Below, piece after piece: positions 1-11,064 of a stretch of 33,685 bases of DNA. A program made the translations under genes and the position numbers. Within the stretch, counting starts at the first letter, position 1; each line of letters opens with the position of its first letter. The notes under the pieces are model-generated. The model had not been told where the DNA came from. It ran no database searches and was given only the letters and a program-made list of their open reading frames with translations. Source of the DNA: Serpula lacrymans var. lacrymans S7.9 (Eukaryota; Basidiomycota; Agaricomycetes; Boletales; Serpulaceae); the NCBI RefSeq assembly GCF_000218685.1, contig NW_006763292.1, forward strand, positions 585,790 through 619,474. Reading direction: 5' to 3'.

Positions 1-1
1 T

Positions 2-142
2 TCAGTGCCGGCGTTTCATCACTTACATTTCCGTCGCTGGGAGGTTCTTAGTGAGCAGGAAAAATCTGCTCTGAATGTGTGGCAATCCACACATATGAAA
101 TTCATAAATCACCGTTCAGTTTGCGCGGCGTTCGTGACCTAA
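2..142 (+). other. Possible 3' coding scrap at window edge
   Basis: Read from base 2, the plus strand is open for 46 codons to a TAA at 140-142. The composition is protein-like (for example WEVLSEQEKSALNVWQ). The same frame resumes near 164 with another protein-like stretch (VQNPEKDVMTYVRES) after two stop codons, and ends at a TAA around 260. The 30-odd bases between are too short for a normal basidiomycete intron, so this may be a decayed gene end or a misplaced splice site. No family was recognised and the 5' part lies outside the window. Confidence 0.25.
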
Positions 143-467
143 AAATTCTCAGAGGAATAAGAGCAAGTGCAGAACCCCGAAAAGGATGTGATGACGTATG
201 TGCGGGAAAGTGTTACAATTGCTCAAATGTCTCAAAAAGCGGTTCAGATTTGGCTTTAAGAATGAATGCAAGCTGGTTAACTCAGCCAGAAACTTGGCAT
301 ACAGAAAATGTACTAGACATATGTTCCACATTTTTACTTAACAATTGGACTAGCAAGTTTGCATACCAAACAATCTGGTAGTATTAGTAGTGGATAAAAT
401 ATCATTTTTATGACATGTATAGATCACTATAGGTCACTATAAATCAAAATAAATCAAAATAATGTAT

Positions 468-541
468 ATTTTGCTATAGTTGCTATAATTGGTAAAAGTT
501 CCAATTATATCCAACTATAGCAAAATCGTGTTTTCCTGATG
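468..541. repeat. Hairpin-forming repeat, possible MITE end
   Basis: An inverted repeat has arms of about 25 nt at 468-492 and 501-526 (left arm ATTTTGCTATAGTTG..., right arm ...CAACTATAGCAAAAT) around an 8-nt loop. The right arm continues into GTGTTTTCCTGATG. That resembles the right end of the TIR-bounded insertion at 14646-15219, which reads GTGTTTTTCCTGATG. The shared terminus suggests one non-autonomous DNA-element family, but the left end could not be placed. The surrounding 143-797 holds no other supported gene. Confidence 0.5.
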
Positions 542-797
542 AAGAGCATAACCCTGAGAGTACTGAAGATTCAGGAGGTTCAGATTTGGGGAAATATCTC
601 CTTTGGAGATGCCAAAGTCCTGTTCTCCAGCACAGATATGACAAAGCTATACATCAAATTGAAATACTGATCTCAAACTAGCCATGTATAGCCTGACATG
701 AGGGTAAATCTGGCTGATTATTCTGATAGTAATTATATATCTTGTATAACCTTATAAGCTTTGATCCAACTCTTCACATTTTCCTGATAAAGGAGGC

Positions 798-1190
798 TGA
801 AGAAAAGGGAGGATGGGTTGAGATTTAGGGTAGAAGGTGGGTAGTGGAGGCTGAAGGTAGGTCTGAGGAAGCTAATGGAAGGCTGAAGGAAGGGCTGAGG
901 AGGATGGGCAGCAGGTTAAGGTTTAGGATGGAGAGTGGGTTGAGGTTTAGGATGGAGGGTGGGTTATGGAGGATGAAGAAAGGGCTGAGGAGGATAAAGG
1001 AAGGGCTGAGGATGCTGAAGGAAGGGCTGGGGAGGATAGATGGCAGGTTGAGATTTAGGATGGAGAGTGGGTTGTGGAGGATAAAGAAAGGGATGGGGAG
1101 GATGGACAGCAGGTTGAGGTTTAGCATAGAGGGTGAGTTGTGGAAAAAAAGGATGGGCTGGGGAGGATAGATGACAGGTTGAGGTTTACA
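798..1190. repeat. Purine-rich minisatellite
   Basis: The plus strand is almost entirely G and A with scattered T over about 390 bp. It is built from imperfect tandem units such as GGTTGAGGTTTAGGATGGAG, AGGAAGGGCTGAGGAGGAT and GAGAGTGGGTT in shuffled order. Open frames on both strands here (for example the minus frame rich in LSILNLNL) are by-products of the repeat. At the right end it abuts the truncated copia pol A through about 150 bp of unassigned sequence (1191-1344). Confidence 0.75.
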
Positions 1191-1344
1191 ATAGACAGCA
1201 AGTCCACTTGGCACTTGCTTGGGTTTCAATTTGTGCATTGCCTTTACCTTGATATTGTGATCAAAGGCCAGTTTTGCAACACTGGTGCTTGTATATTGTG
1301 GAAATTCAGCTTCACTAGTTTTTTTTGCTGACCATTTATCCAGC

Positions 1345-4300
1345 ATCTGTGCCATCATATCGTAGTTCCATGTCCCTGGTTGCTTTCAGATATCGGAGGA
1401 CACATTTTTCAGCTTCCCAGTGATGGCTCCTTGGAGCTGAGCTATGTCTGCTTAGTATTCCAACAACGTAGGCAATGTCTGGGCGGGTTCCAAGCATGGC
1501 ATACATAAGGGAGCCTACAATTGAGAGGTATGACACTTGACGCCCTTCAATATGCATCTCATGTTGCACAATATCTTCCCCTGGAGCATTTGCAAGGAGT
1601 TTTGATCCATGGGCCATTGGTGTCCATACTAGTTTGCAGTTCTTCATTTCAGTACGCTCCAGGACTGTGTCAATGTATTGGCGTTGCAATAGGGATATTG
1701 TTTTGTTTGAACAATCACGTTGGATTTCTATTCCGAGGATGTATTTTGCTTCTCCAAGGTCCCGCATTTTGAATATGGATTCGAGTTTGGCTTTTGTGAT
1801 ATCCATGAATTTTCGGGATGAAGCTCCTAGAAGGAGGTCATCTATATAGATAACAACAAAGCATATTTGTTTGTTGTCCCGGAATACATAGAGACATGTT
1901 TCTGCATTTAGTCTTGTGAAACCGAACTCCTGGAGCTTGCGATCAAAGGTTTTGTTCCATGTACAACCAGCTTGTTTTAATCCATAGATGGATTTCTTCA
2001 ATCTCCAGCAGTATCCAGGTTGGATAGGAACACCCCCTGGAGGAAGCATGTACAGTCCTTCTTCAAGTTCTCCATTGAGATAAGCTGTGTATACGTCCAT
2101 TTGATCAAGTTCTAGGTCGTACTTTGCTGCCAGGGCTAGAATAATTCAGATCGACTCTAAGTTTGCAACCGGAGCAAAAACTTCCTGGTAATCAATCCCC
2201 TCCCTTTGTGTAAAACCTTGTGCAACAATCCGGAGTTTGTATCTCTTAATATTTCCGTTTTGATCAAACTTGATCCGGAACACAGGTTTTGATGTGATAG
2301 GTTTCACACCCTTTGGAAGTGGAACAGTGTCATATACTGCATTAGTATTGAGACTTAGGAGTTCCTCCTCCAAGGCAGACTTCCATAATTCTCCATCCGG
2401 ACGTGATAAGGCTTCCTTTAGTGTCCTTGGAAGGTCTGTGTTAGATGGACCGGTACTTGCTATTCCAGTAAAGAATGTCTCCTCTGTATCAGATGTTTCT
2501 TCATGAACCTCAAGAGTGTTAGGTTTCTCCATGGAGTTGTCATGCTGCTCTTTTTGAGACTGTTCCTCATCTAGAGTCTTTTGATAATCTTGGTTTTTGT
2601 CTGCAGGACGGGTCTGGCGACTGCTTTTGCATACTCCTAGGACTTCAGCAGGCATGATTGCTCTTTTAGGAACTTGTGCAGGTACTCCAGGGAGTAGACA
2701 CATTTGTGTGTGTGTTGCCCCACTCACTCCTGAAGGTGCTGAATCACTCCTCGGAGGTGTTGGATGCCTTCCAGAAGCTGATCCAATGGACAGGCTGTTT
2801 AGCTGTATCCGGACTTTTTCCACATCAGCTGGCTGTATGTTGAGGGGCTGTCCTCCCACTGACTGTGACTCTACTTTGGCTTTCCATTCTGAAGATGGCC
2901 AGTGTTCAGGTCTTGGTTGTAGAGACTGTTGTGGAGGGTGTTTTAGCTGATCAGGTGCTCCCACTGCTCTCGGAACATCTCCACGGAGGTATTGCCCCAC
3001 TGCTCTTGAAACATCTTCATGCTGATATGGTTCCATTGCTTGTGGAACATCTCCTTGGAGATGTGGTTCCATTTGCAATTCATTTGGATCTCGGATCCGA
3101 GGGTCAGGATCATCCTCCTCCAATGTATTTTGGTCTGGATAGTGAGCATTCTCTGGAATGAGTCCCTCCCACTGATCTGTGCTAGTGTCTGTGTTCCAGG
3201 GAGCAGTGTCGTCCTTTTGTACCTTTCCGGATTCATTGAATATGACATGCCAACTGGAAAACACAGTCCATTTTTCAGTGTCTAGGAGTTTGTAGGCTTG
3301 CTTTCCATGTGTGTAGCCAATCATTATGGCTTTGCGCCCCTTGGAGTAAAACTTCCCTTGCCTTTTGTCTTTCGGAATCAAGGCATATGCTTGGCATCCG
3401 ATAGGGCAAAATAAAGTTGGATCAACTCTCCTTTTAAACAGTATTTCATATGGGGTCTTTCCATGGAGTCCTGATGCTGGGCTGCGTGCTGTGATATATG
3501 CAGCTGTTTGCATGGCATCTACCCAAAATGACTTTGGGAGCTTGGAATCATGGAGCATATTGGTTGCTAATGTAGCCAATGTCTGATTCATGCATTCTGC
3601 AATGCCATTTTGTTCCGGAGTGTCTGCAGCTGTAGTTTCTTGGATGACACCATCTCCTCGGAGTTGATTTTTGAATACATTGTCAGTATATTCTCCTCCC
3701 CCATCACTCCGGAGGAATTCTGTGTATAGTGGAGTGAAGTTTTCTTCTCCCAAGTGAGTCTGGAAGGATGTTTGGACATCTTCTTTCCATTGCTTGTATT
3801 GTTCCAGTGCTTCACTTTTATGTTTTAGGAAATTTATTCAAGGAAATTTGGAGAAATCATCTACAATGATAATCCAGTACGGAAAAACCTCCCTGGAAGT
3901 TGGTTTGATTGGTCCTCCAACATCTGTGTGCACAATTTGTATGGGGCACTTGGCTCGGTTTCCTCCAGTGGACTTGAAAGGTAATTTCTTCTTCTTTCCT
4001 AAAGCACAAGGTTCACAAAACTCCGGGGTTCCGGTAAAAGTGTCTATGTCCTGGAGCTGTCCTTTTGTAACCATTTGTTGCAAGCGGTCCATTCCAATGT
4101 GTCCCATTCTCCTGTGCAATAAATTTACATCTACTGCTGCAAAAGCTGACTCTGGGTTGATTTCGGGTTTTGCTTGGATGTGATAAAGTCCTCGCTTGTG
4201 TAAGGCAGTGAGGATAAGTTCCTCCTTTTTCCAAACTTCACAAGTGTTTGACCCTGCTGGAAAAAGTGTTGATAACCCCGTTTTGGACAATTTGTGGACA

Positions 4301-4358
4301 GAGACGAGTGCTAACGTGAAGTTTGGCACAAGTAAAACATTTGACAGTGCAATATTGT
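1345..4358 (-). pseudogene. Ty1/copia retrotransposon pol fragment (element A)
   Basis: This is the pol part of a Ty1/copia retrotransposon, truncated at both ends. One minus-strand frame runs through it with only two interruptions, TGA at 3838-3840 (an expected Trp position after DDFSKFP) and TGA at 2146-2148 (an expected Arg position). In order it shows the end of the protease-integrase linker; the integrase zinc region with H-x4-H and CEPC near 3990-4130; the integrase core with HTDVGGP, SDGGGEY and NGIAECMNQ, so all three acidic residues are kept; a linker with 36-bp repeats; and reverse transcriptase with MDVYTAYLNGEL and the catalytic YIDD near 1837-1851. It ends after YDGTDAG, where RNase H should start, just past a 1-base loss. 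Gag, protease and RNase H are missing. An inverted copy lies at 32226-33685. Confidence 0.9.
2965..3072 (-). repeat. Three 36-bp tandem repeats inside pol linker
   Basis: Three in-frame 36-bp units encode 12-residue repeats of the form MEPHLQGDVPQA, MEPYQHEDVSRA and VGQYLRGDVPRA, in the variable linker between integrase and reverse transcriptase. The same three units occur at 32938-33045 in the inverted copy, so they predate its duplication. Confidence 0.8.
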
Positions 4359-4773
4359 AGTTACGATAACACAATTTTCGGATCTTTCCTTCATTTTCAT
4401 TCTCCGCTTTAACCTTGTACTTTAGCTTTCACACACGGTGCTACGCGGCACTTCCCCTTTTGTCCAAACTTCTCTTTCTCGCACCACATTGCCTTTCTTA
4501 TTATTTAGACACAACTCTCTCACACAGTGGAGCTGGCCATGTGGGCTAGGCCCCATGACATCATCAGCCACTGTCTCTATCAAACTGTATAGTACACATG
4601 TACAAACAACCCTGTAGTAGTATATATACCCCAATAGATCCAGGAGACTCCTCAGCGAGTCCTCCTGTTGTATACCAACAAACTCTCTGCAGCTCAAGGG
4701 GTAACCACTCCCTCATCATCTTCCTTACAGTGTGTTCTGTGTGCGCCAGAGTAACTAACTCTTGGTTGTTACA
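4359..4773 (+). mobile_element. LTR of family G1 abutting element A
   Basis: This 415-bp stretch matches the solo LTRs at 23506-23922 and 28387-28799 along its length: start GTTACGATAACACAATTTTCGG, TATATATACCCC in the middle, end TTGGTTGTTACA. Unlike those copies it has no recognisable 5-bp target duplication, and its first bases (AGTTACG for TGTTACG) are altered. The pol of element A stops directly at its left edge, and no gag follows on its right. It probably marks a deletion or recombination junction. Strand is by convention, putting the A/T-rich U3-like part first. The short frames on both strands here are not genes. Confidence 0.75.
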
Positions 4774-5066
4774 ATAACCAAGATATGAATCTTTCCCCTG
4801 CATTTAGGGCTCATCTGGAGCAATGTATCAGACTCAACAATCAATTTCTGTAAAAATATTCAGCACATAATAAAGATATCAGTGTTCATATTGAAGACAG
4901 TATGTTCTTATGTTGTTAGTGATACATATAAACATTGCTGAAAAATTGGTTCTTGCAGATATTATCACTGATATTTCTCCTGAGCCAGGCATATTTTATG
5001 TATATATCAATTTGTGTCATATACTAAACCCTTTCTGCAAAATATGTAGCTTATTCCATAGATATT
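4774..5066. other. AT-rich spacer, nothing recognised
   Basis: Between the G1 LTR and the Tnp2 remnant the sequence is AT-rich with no open frame of note and no repeat that I could relate to others in the window. Confidence 0.5.
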
Positions 5067-7471
5067 GTGAATGATGACTCTAATAGAGAGCATAATAGTG
5101 ACAAGGATAACAACCTTGATATAGGGAATAGGCTGTTGATATTTTCAAATCTAGAGGATAAAGATGTCAGAAATATCTGTGATCATAGTGATGATTATGG
5201 TGATAATGTGTATGACAAGGTCCTGCAAGATAGAGTTAAACATGCTAAACATATGATAGTGAAGTTATTGGCAATCACCCCTCTATTCAGATGGATCTTC
5301 AGAAAAAATCATTAGGTGGAGACAAGTGTCCTGTGGTACCACCGTACTCTGCTGCTGAGCCAGGAAAATTGATGGACTCACAAATACAGAGCCTGGAACA
5401 CTACATTGCATGAAAAATGTTTAACACTGGTATCAAAGCATATGAGCTTCATGCAAATACTACAGTAAGCTACTCAACTACAAATATTCTCACTATACTC
5501 TGTCTGCAAGCTTGCCAGCTCTTTAGCCAAGATAGAGCCTGTGAAAATTCATATGTGTTCAAAGAGTTGTATTCCATATACAGGAGACTATAAGGACTTA
5601 CAAGTTTGTCCTTATATCACAAAGGGTCAAAATACCTGTAAAGAAAATCAATACATTGCTGGGTCAAAATCAAAGCCAAAATCACAAATACTCTGTGTCT
5701 CATTTATCCCAATTATCCAAGCAATGTTCTCAAACAAAGAGTCATCACAAATGCTAAGATACAGGGATAAATGATTGTAGAAAATCTTGAAATTATTTGC
5801 AGCTGGCTCTAAAGCTTCCCAGAATCAAAGATATTCAGATTTTCCTAATAGGAGTGTACATGAACACCACTATAATGATATGGGGCTGTTTCAAGATAAA
5901 CATGATATTGTTTTTGCATTATCCACAGACAGTGCTTAGCTTACTATGAAAAAGCAATCCAACACATAGATATTGATTCTCATATTATTTAATTTATTAA
6001 TTTACCTCCAGAAATAAGGTATCAGTCCAATGACATCATCTTAACCATGGCAATTCTAGAATCTCAGAGTCCAGAAGAGATTGAGTCATTTATATACCCC
6101 CTTTTCCATGATGCAGCAAAATGCAGTAAAGGGATATAAATGTGGGATGTTAAAAATTTATTTCATAAACCACATGTATCTATCCATGGTACTAGGGGAT
6201 ATGCTTGGTTCAGCAAAGTTAAATGGAATGGCAGGACATACTGCAATTTATGGTGATAGATTTGTTTTGATTAAAGGTGCAAGGTCTAGCCTTGAAAAGG
6301 GTGCCAAGGCTCAGTACCATCCAATTGTCCTACCTAATAATGACAAATATAATAAAGAATGTGCAGTTTATAACCTTGATAAGTTGCCAAGACGTACAAA
6401 TGAGCATTACTGGTCTACAATCAATAAGCTCAGTATGGCCGCAATAAAAAGCCTTCATGCTACAATTACAAAGGAGACAGGCATTTCTTGCATGCCTTTG
6501 ACAGCAACAAGTCCAGCATTTGTCCACCCCTACTTCCAATTGATCCCTTTTATCTGTTTTTTGAAAACATTGTGGCATTTATATGGGATTTGTGGACAAT
6601 ATTTAGTTTACCATCTGACCCAATTCATCTTGATAAGAGCAAGGCAGAAATGCTTGGTAAATTGGTTGCTTTAGGGATGTCAACATTGCTACCATCATTT
6701 TGTGGTTCTGTTTATGACCCTCATTTAAAGAGACAAAGCCAATACAAAATCTATGAGTGGATAGCATTACTCTATTGGTATATATTACTAATTGGCATTC
6801 AGTTAAGGATAAACTCATTGTTATTTCAAAATTTCTTCCACCCCAAAGCAATAATTGAATTTGCTAAGACTATCAAAATAAGGAGTATTGAAGATTTGAC
6901 TAGTCTTCACCAGCTCATCAAACTATTTCTGACTAACTTTGAGAGAATCTATGTTGATGTTCATCTTAAGAAGATCTCAAGGTTCTGGTTATGTGTCTTC
7001 CAATTGACTCATGTTCTTGTTTATATTGAGTGGTATGGGTTGTTATGTATTGGCTCTCAAGCTAGAAAGAACTATTGGAGAAATGGGTCACAAAATTCAC
7101 CGGAAAAAGCACATTTTGCCAATCTGGCTAACATTATGTGTGAGAGAGAGGTTTTGAAGGATGTCCTTTTGTATTATCCTGAGCTAGAGCCACAATCAGA
7201 AAGTAAGGTGGCAAGCATCTTTTTCACAAAAATATTAATCAGGAAGAAAGAGTGGTAACACGGTCAATTATTTTCTGTGCATATTCAAGCTATTTCATTC
7301 TATGAGATTGAAGGATATGAAAATGGATTTGTTGTTTACCAACCCCTTAATAATGTTCAGCACACTCTAAATATATGGAAGGGAAAATGGTCTGAAGATA
7401 TTAATCTTATCTGTCTCCTCTATAGTAAATATTGTTGGAATATGGTACTACAACAATTAAGTGTACAGTGA
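5067..7471 (+). pseudogene. Decayed Tnp2-type (CACTA/EnSpm) transposase
   Basis: Conserved blocks of the mushroom Tnp2 transposase family appear in order but in shifting frames. At 5067-5315 there is an acidic N-terminal part. At 5541-5774 there is the block with MCSKSCIPYTG, LQVCPYI and MLRYRDK. At 5880-6080 come the STDSA and KQS motifs and NLPPEIRYQ. At 6081-6535 comes the core with KLNGMAGHTAIYGDRF, KGAKAQYHP and LPRRTNEHYW. A frameshift near 6533 leads to the second half (6535-7258) with IDPFYLFFENI, KRQSQYKIYEW and FANLANI. A tail in another frame (7277-7471) has FYEIEGYENGF and NVQHTLNIWKGKW. Stops at 5775 and 7256 and the frameshifts make it inactive. In living family members the enzyme cuts and rejoins elements with CACTA-type ends; no such ends were found here. 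Confidence 0.85.
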
Positions 7472-9522
7472 CTCCAAAAACTGTTGCAATGTTTGGCCTA
7501 AATGCGGTGTGCAAAGTGCACTGCCAACAGGCATAGGAATCTTGCTCAGCTTTGGTGAAGTCAACAAAAGTACTTGGTCTTGGCTACAAAATGGTTCCTG
7601 GGTCATATGATTTGGCCCAGCGGTTGTGAAAATATGCTCATTTCAAAACAGCAATACCATTGCAACAGTTTTTTCACTTTGGTATCAAAGGAGATATCTA
7701 GGGAATATCAGTACTTGGTATAGCCTCTTTTTGCCTTGAGCACTACCTGAATACTCCTAGTACAGGCAACACCAGCAATCTTTACCTGTATGATCGTGAC
7801 TAGTAGCATAGAAGTGATAAGCACATATCCTACTTCAAGTCAGGCTAGTACCATATACTACTAGTAATAATGTCAATACTCAGGCTTAATAACCATAATG
7901 ATTATACTGTACTGTTTTGACCTGAACTTTGTCACATAGTCACAGGCTATTATAAAGCAAAGCTATTCAGTGTGATGGTCACATATTTTTACTCCATTCA
8001 AAACTAATTTACCAATGGTTATTCAAGATGCAAAAAAGTGAAATATCAGCTCAAATGAGTTAAAGGGCTAAATACAAGACAGCGGTGTGATCACTATAAA
8101 AATCAGTAAACTGCTTGTTAGCTACCTGTTGTCTCTTTCCTTGTCCGAGTTCTTACCACCAGAGATTTGCATTAATCCAGACTTGCTTCACTGTGATAAA
8201 ATTGCTTGATAAATCAATTAGTAGGTGAAAATAATAGTACAGAACCTAACAGGCCTGACAAACCTCTATCCAATTATCTTTCATATCAAAAACCTTTGAC
8301 AGAAGATTCACCAAATGGCAATCTATCAAAGCTATCCTTAGACCAGTCACATATCACCAAACCACCACAAAAACATAAAGCTAAATATGACATCAGTCAC
8401 ATCAAGTATCAGTAAAATTCAGGTCAAAATAGTATAGTAGTAGTGGTTACTGTCACTGGCAATGCTAGTACAGCAGGACTACTAGTGACTTTAAGTTGGA
8501 CTTGCCAGCCTATGAGTGCTAGTGAGTCAACTCCAAATTTCAGTCAGATTATACCTATTTGTGAGAATAAATCTAAACCTACTATCCAGGATAACAAATG
8601 CAGCCTGTGAAATAGCACACTTCAAATTTTGGCACCTGATGTACCCTCAAAATTAATTAGGAAGCTGAATAAGGTGCCATTAGGACTTTTGGCACTATTA
8701 CACTATCAACTAAAGATATTTGAAGGACCTTTTGTTTCTAGTTAGATTGTTAACCGACAATAATTTTGATAGCTCTGAATATTTTCCCTCAATTACCCAC
8801 ATACACCCCCAAGAAGGTTAGAGGCTGTGGGGGTCTTAGTCACTGATAGTTATATTGACACTATCAATCACTGGCACTGGGTTCAAGTTAACTGTCATCT
8901 ACTACATATGACACCTGTCAAGAATTGAGTCTAGACATCAATCAGGTGATGTGTCACATAATCCATCATATAACTTCAAAAGTAAAAGTCCCAAAGATAA
9001 AGTAAAAGGAAAATAAAATTGAAAATAGATGCCAAAAATACTGTTATTACAGCAGCTCCCATCCAATCATCATATTGCACATTGTAACTTAATAGTATAT
9101 TGTTAGAGATCTTGCTTTATATTAAAGTAAACCAGATTAAGTATTCATTGGCTAGGGTATAGGATTTAGCTGACAAAATAAACTTTTGCTAGTGTAAGCA
9201 GCCAGTAGCACAGGATGCAAGCTGTGATTTCCTGGATATATCCAAAGAACTTCAAGGCAGGGTAGTCATTGTGTCTGAGTCTCAAATATATTTAACATGT
9301 ATCTGGTGGAAACATTGTGTTATTGTTTACCAATCCCACAAATCATAAACTCGAGGCTTTAGACATTGCTAATTCCAAGTACATACAATATTTCAACATG
9401 AACTATGTATTTGGAATTACAGAATTAAGATTCAGACAAGTTGAAGGGGCTGTTCACAATGAGGACAACTCTACATTCATTTTTTTTCAGAATGAGAATG
9501 TGTTACAAGGCATTGTGGAAAA
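7472..9522. other. Long AT-rich stretch, no supported gene
   Basis: About 2 kb with only short, non-conserved frames (8206-8415; 9317-9568 without a convincing start). Nothing resembling LTRs, transposase or host exons was recognised. It may be the 3' flank or the decayed remainder of the Tnp2 element. Confidence 0.5.
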
Positions 9523-9571
9523 CCTAATAAAACTATGTGAAACTCAGCCGCTGCCCAAGAGGCTATAGAAA
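9523..9571 (+). repeat. Dispersed 49-bp repeat, copy 1
   Basis: The stretch from CCTAATAAAACTA through CTCAGCCGCTGCC to AAGAGGCTATAGAAA recurs at 27534-27582 with two mismatches. A shorter version lies 75 bp downstream at 9646-9690. Function and family are unknown. Confidence 0.75.
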
Positions 9572-9645
9572 TGGCTTTATTATTTACCTATATAAAACTA
9601 CAATGAATGTTAGTTTAAGGTGATCTCTAATAAATGTAATGTAAC

Positions 9646-9690
9646 ATACCTCAGCCGCTGCCCAAGAGGCTATAGAAACGACTGAGGTAT
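9646..9690 (+). repeat. Dispersed repeat copy 2, bounded by inverted repeat
   Basis: The core CTCAGCCGCTGCCCAAGAGG of the dispersed repeat is here flanked by a perfect 9-bp inverted repeat, ATACCTCAG (9646-9654) and CTGAGGTAT (9682-9690). It could therefore fold as a stem with a loop of about 27 nt. Confidence 0.7.
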
Positions 9691-10474
9691 TTCTATACTA
9701 AACCCCCTACTACTTATAGTTGGAGGTGCTACTTGCTATAGTATAATGACTCCTAGGAGAACAATGGTGACTCTATGGAGTGGTCGCTATGCTCCACGGA
9801 GAACAATGGCTGCTTCAGGGACCAGGTTTATCTGGTTTTGTCAAAACCTACATTGCCAATATGACTACCAAGTTCCTATAGTTCATGCTGACAATGTTTT
9901 TGGGTTAGGAATAATTCCCATTCAAAGTACATTGGTACTTACTATTAGTTCCATTTTTATTGCCCCACACTGTAATACCAGATCATGAACATTATATGTG
10001 CCATGCAAAGGCAACAAGAACTTCCTTCAGTTTAGGCATTTCAACACTCACACCAGGAAAGTCTCAATCTCACAGTGTTGACCAAGGTGCCTCTCAAATT
10101 CCAAGCAGTGGGTATATTTTATGTGGTTGATTTATTGTTTGACATCTGTGTGGATCATAGCAAGTACCTTCTGTGATACCAAGTGCTCCAGTAGCCCCAA
10201 ACTTTGCTACCACCATCAATCAAATATCCGGCCTAAATCTCTTGACCATATCTGAGAGTTTGATAGCCGCCAATGAAAACACTGATTCCTTCCATGGTGA
10301 AGGATTTAATTGTATGTTTATCATGTACAGTCCTGTGTTTACATTTATTCATATGGATAATCAGCTTTTCTTACAAGTAGTGCACACTCTGGTCCTACCC
10401 TCAACAACCAACAAGCGACCTTTGGATCTGTCTGACTATCTTTTACAAGCAGCTGAAAGCTCGCTTCTACTCCT
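9691..10474. other. Unassigned stretch with coding-like scraps
   Basis: A frame at 10173-10484 (plus; begins IPSAPVAPNFATTINQISG after a non-ATG codon) looks protein-like. It runs into the solo LTR at 10480, so it may be an older exon cut by that insertion. No family was recognised, and the short frame at 9746-9988 has no support. Confidence 0.25.
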
Positions 10475-10479
10475 AACAA

Positions 10480-10784
10480 TGTGACAACACCAACAAGACA
10501 CAGTCTTGGGGCACTGGAGCACAATGAAACAACACTCAAAAGAGGAGGAAGAGGTGGGAGTGGTTACCCATTTGGTAGGAACAAGTGAGTTGTTGGTAGA
10601 CAACAGGAGGACTCGCTGAGTCCTTCCCCATGTATTGCTCCTGTATATATACTAAAATACATGAGGTACTATACAGTTGTAAATAAAGTTTGAAGTCCAA
10701 TGTCTAGCATGTGACCTGGAAAAATAAAAGTAAAAGTACGAAAAAGGTGAAGTGTAAGTAGGTACTGGTATGTCAATTGTAACA
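10480..10784 (-). mobile_element. Solo LTR of family G2, internally deleted
   Basis: The sequence begins TGTGACAAC and ends ATTGTAACA. It is flanked by the 5-bp target duplication AACAA (10475-10479 and 10785-10789). Its centre (ACAACAGGAGGACTCGCTGA, TATATATACTAAAATACAT, TGTAAATAAAGTTTGAAGTCC) matches the inverted G2 LTR at 15931-16331. It lacks about 95 bp carrying the CATGTG palindromes and is degraded at its left end. No internal retroelement sequence accompanies it, so it is a solo LTR left by recombination. Confidence 0.85.
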
Positions 10785-11064
10785 AACAATCAACAATCAG
10801 GTATTGAATGCATTCATTCATCTAGCCGCTTTCAGCAACAAGCAAACTGGAGGCCATGACCACTTTGTGTGTCCTCATATGATACTTCCTCCCACTATTC
10901 CTTGAGTAGGCATACACTTGCAGCCCACAAACTTAGTGCCTTTGATCAAACCGGAATAAATTACCATTTCAACATTCAAGCTACTCAAGGTCCTTTGTCT
11001 AGGTAACAACCTACTACCAGCTCCCTATGTTCCTCATGATATCACAGCAAGCATAGTCACACCC
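10785..11064. other. Unassigned spacer
   Basis: No gene is supported here. A frame broken by stops (GHDHFVCPHM...) near 10850-11040 is weakly protein-like but unrecognised. Confidence 0.3.

Noticed and set aside
825..1358. A 177-codon minus-strand protein rich in LNLNLLSILP
   Set aside because: Most of it is the translation of the purine-rich minisatellite; only the first ~50 residues are non-repetitive, and these follow directly from truncated pol.
2270..3586. Several plus-strand frames of 70-117 codons across pol A, mirrored on the minus strand of A'
   Set aside because: They are antisense to the recognised integrase, linker and reverse transcriptase frame and vanish as independent genes once that frame is read.
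4359..4773. Reading the G1 LTR as the 5' LTR of element A
   Set aside because: Its likely sense is opposite to pol A, gag and primer site are missing between them, and identical LTRs occur alone elsewhere with their own target duplications.
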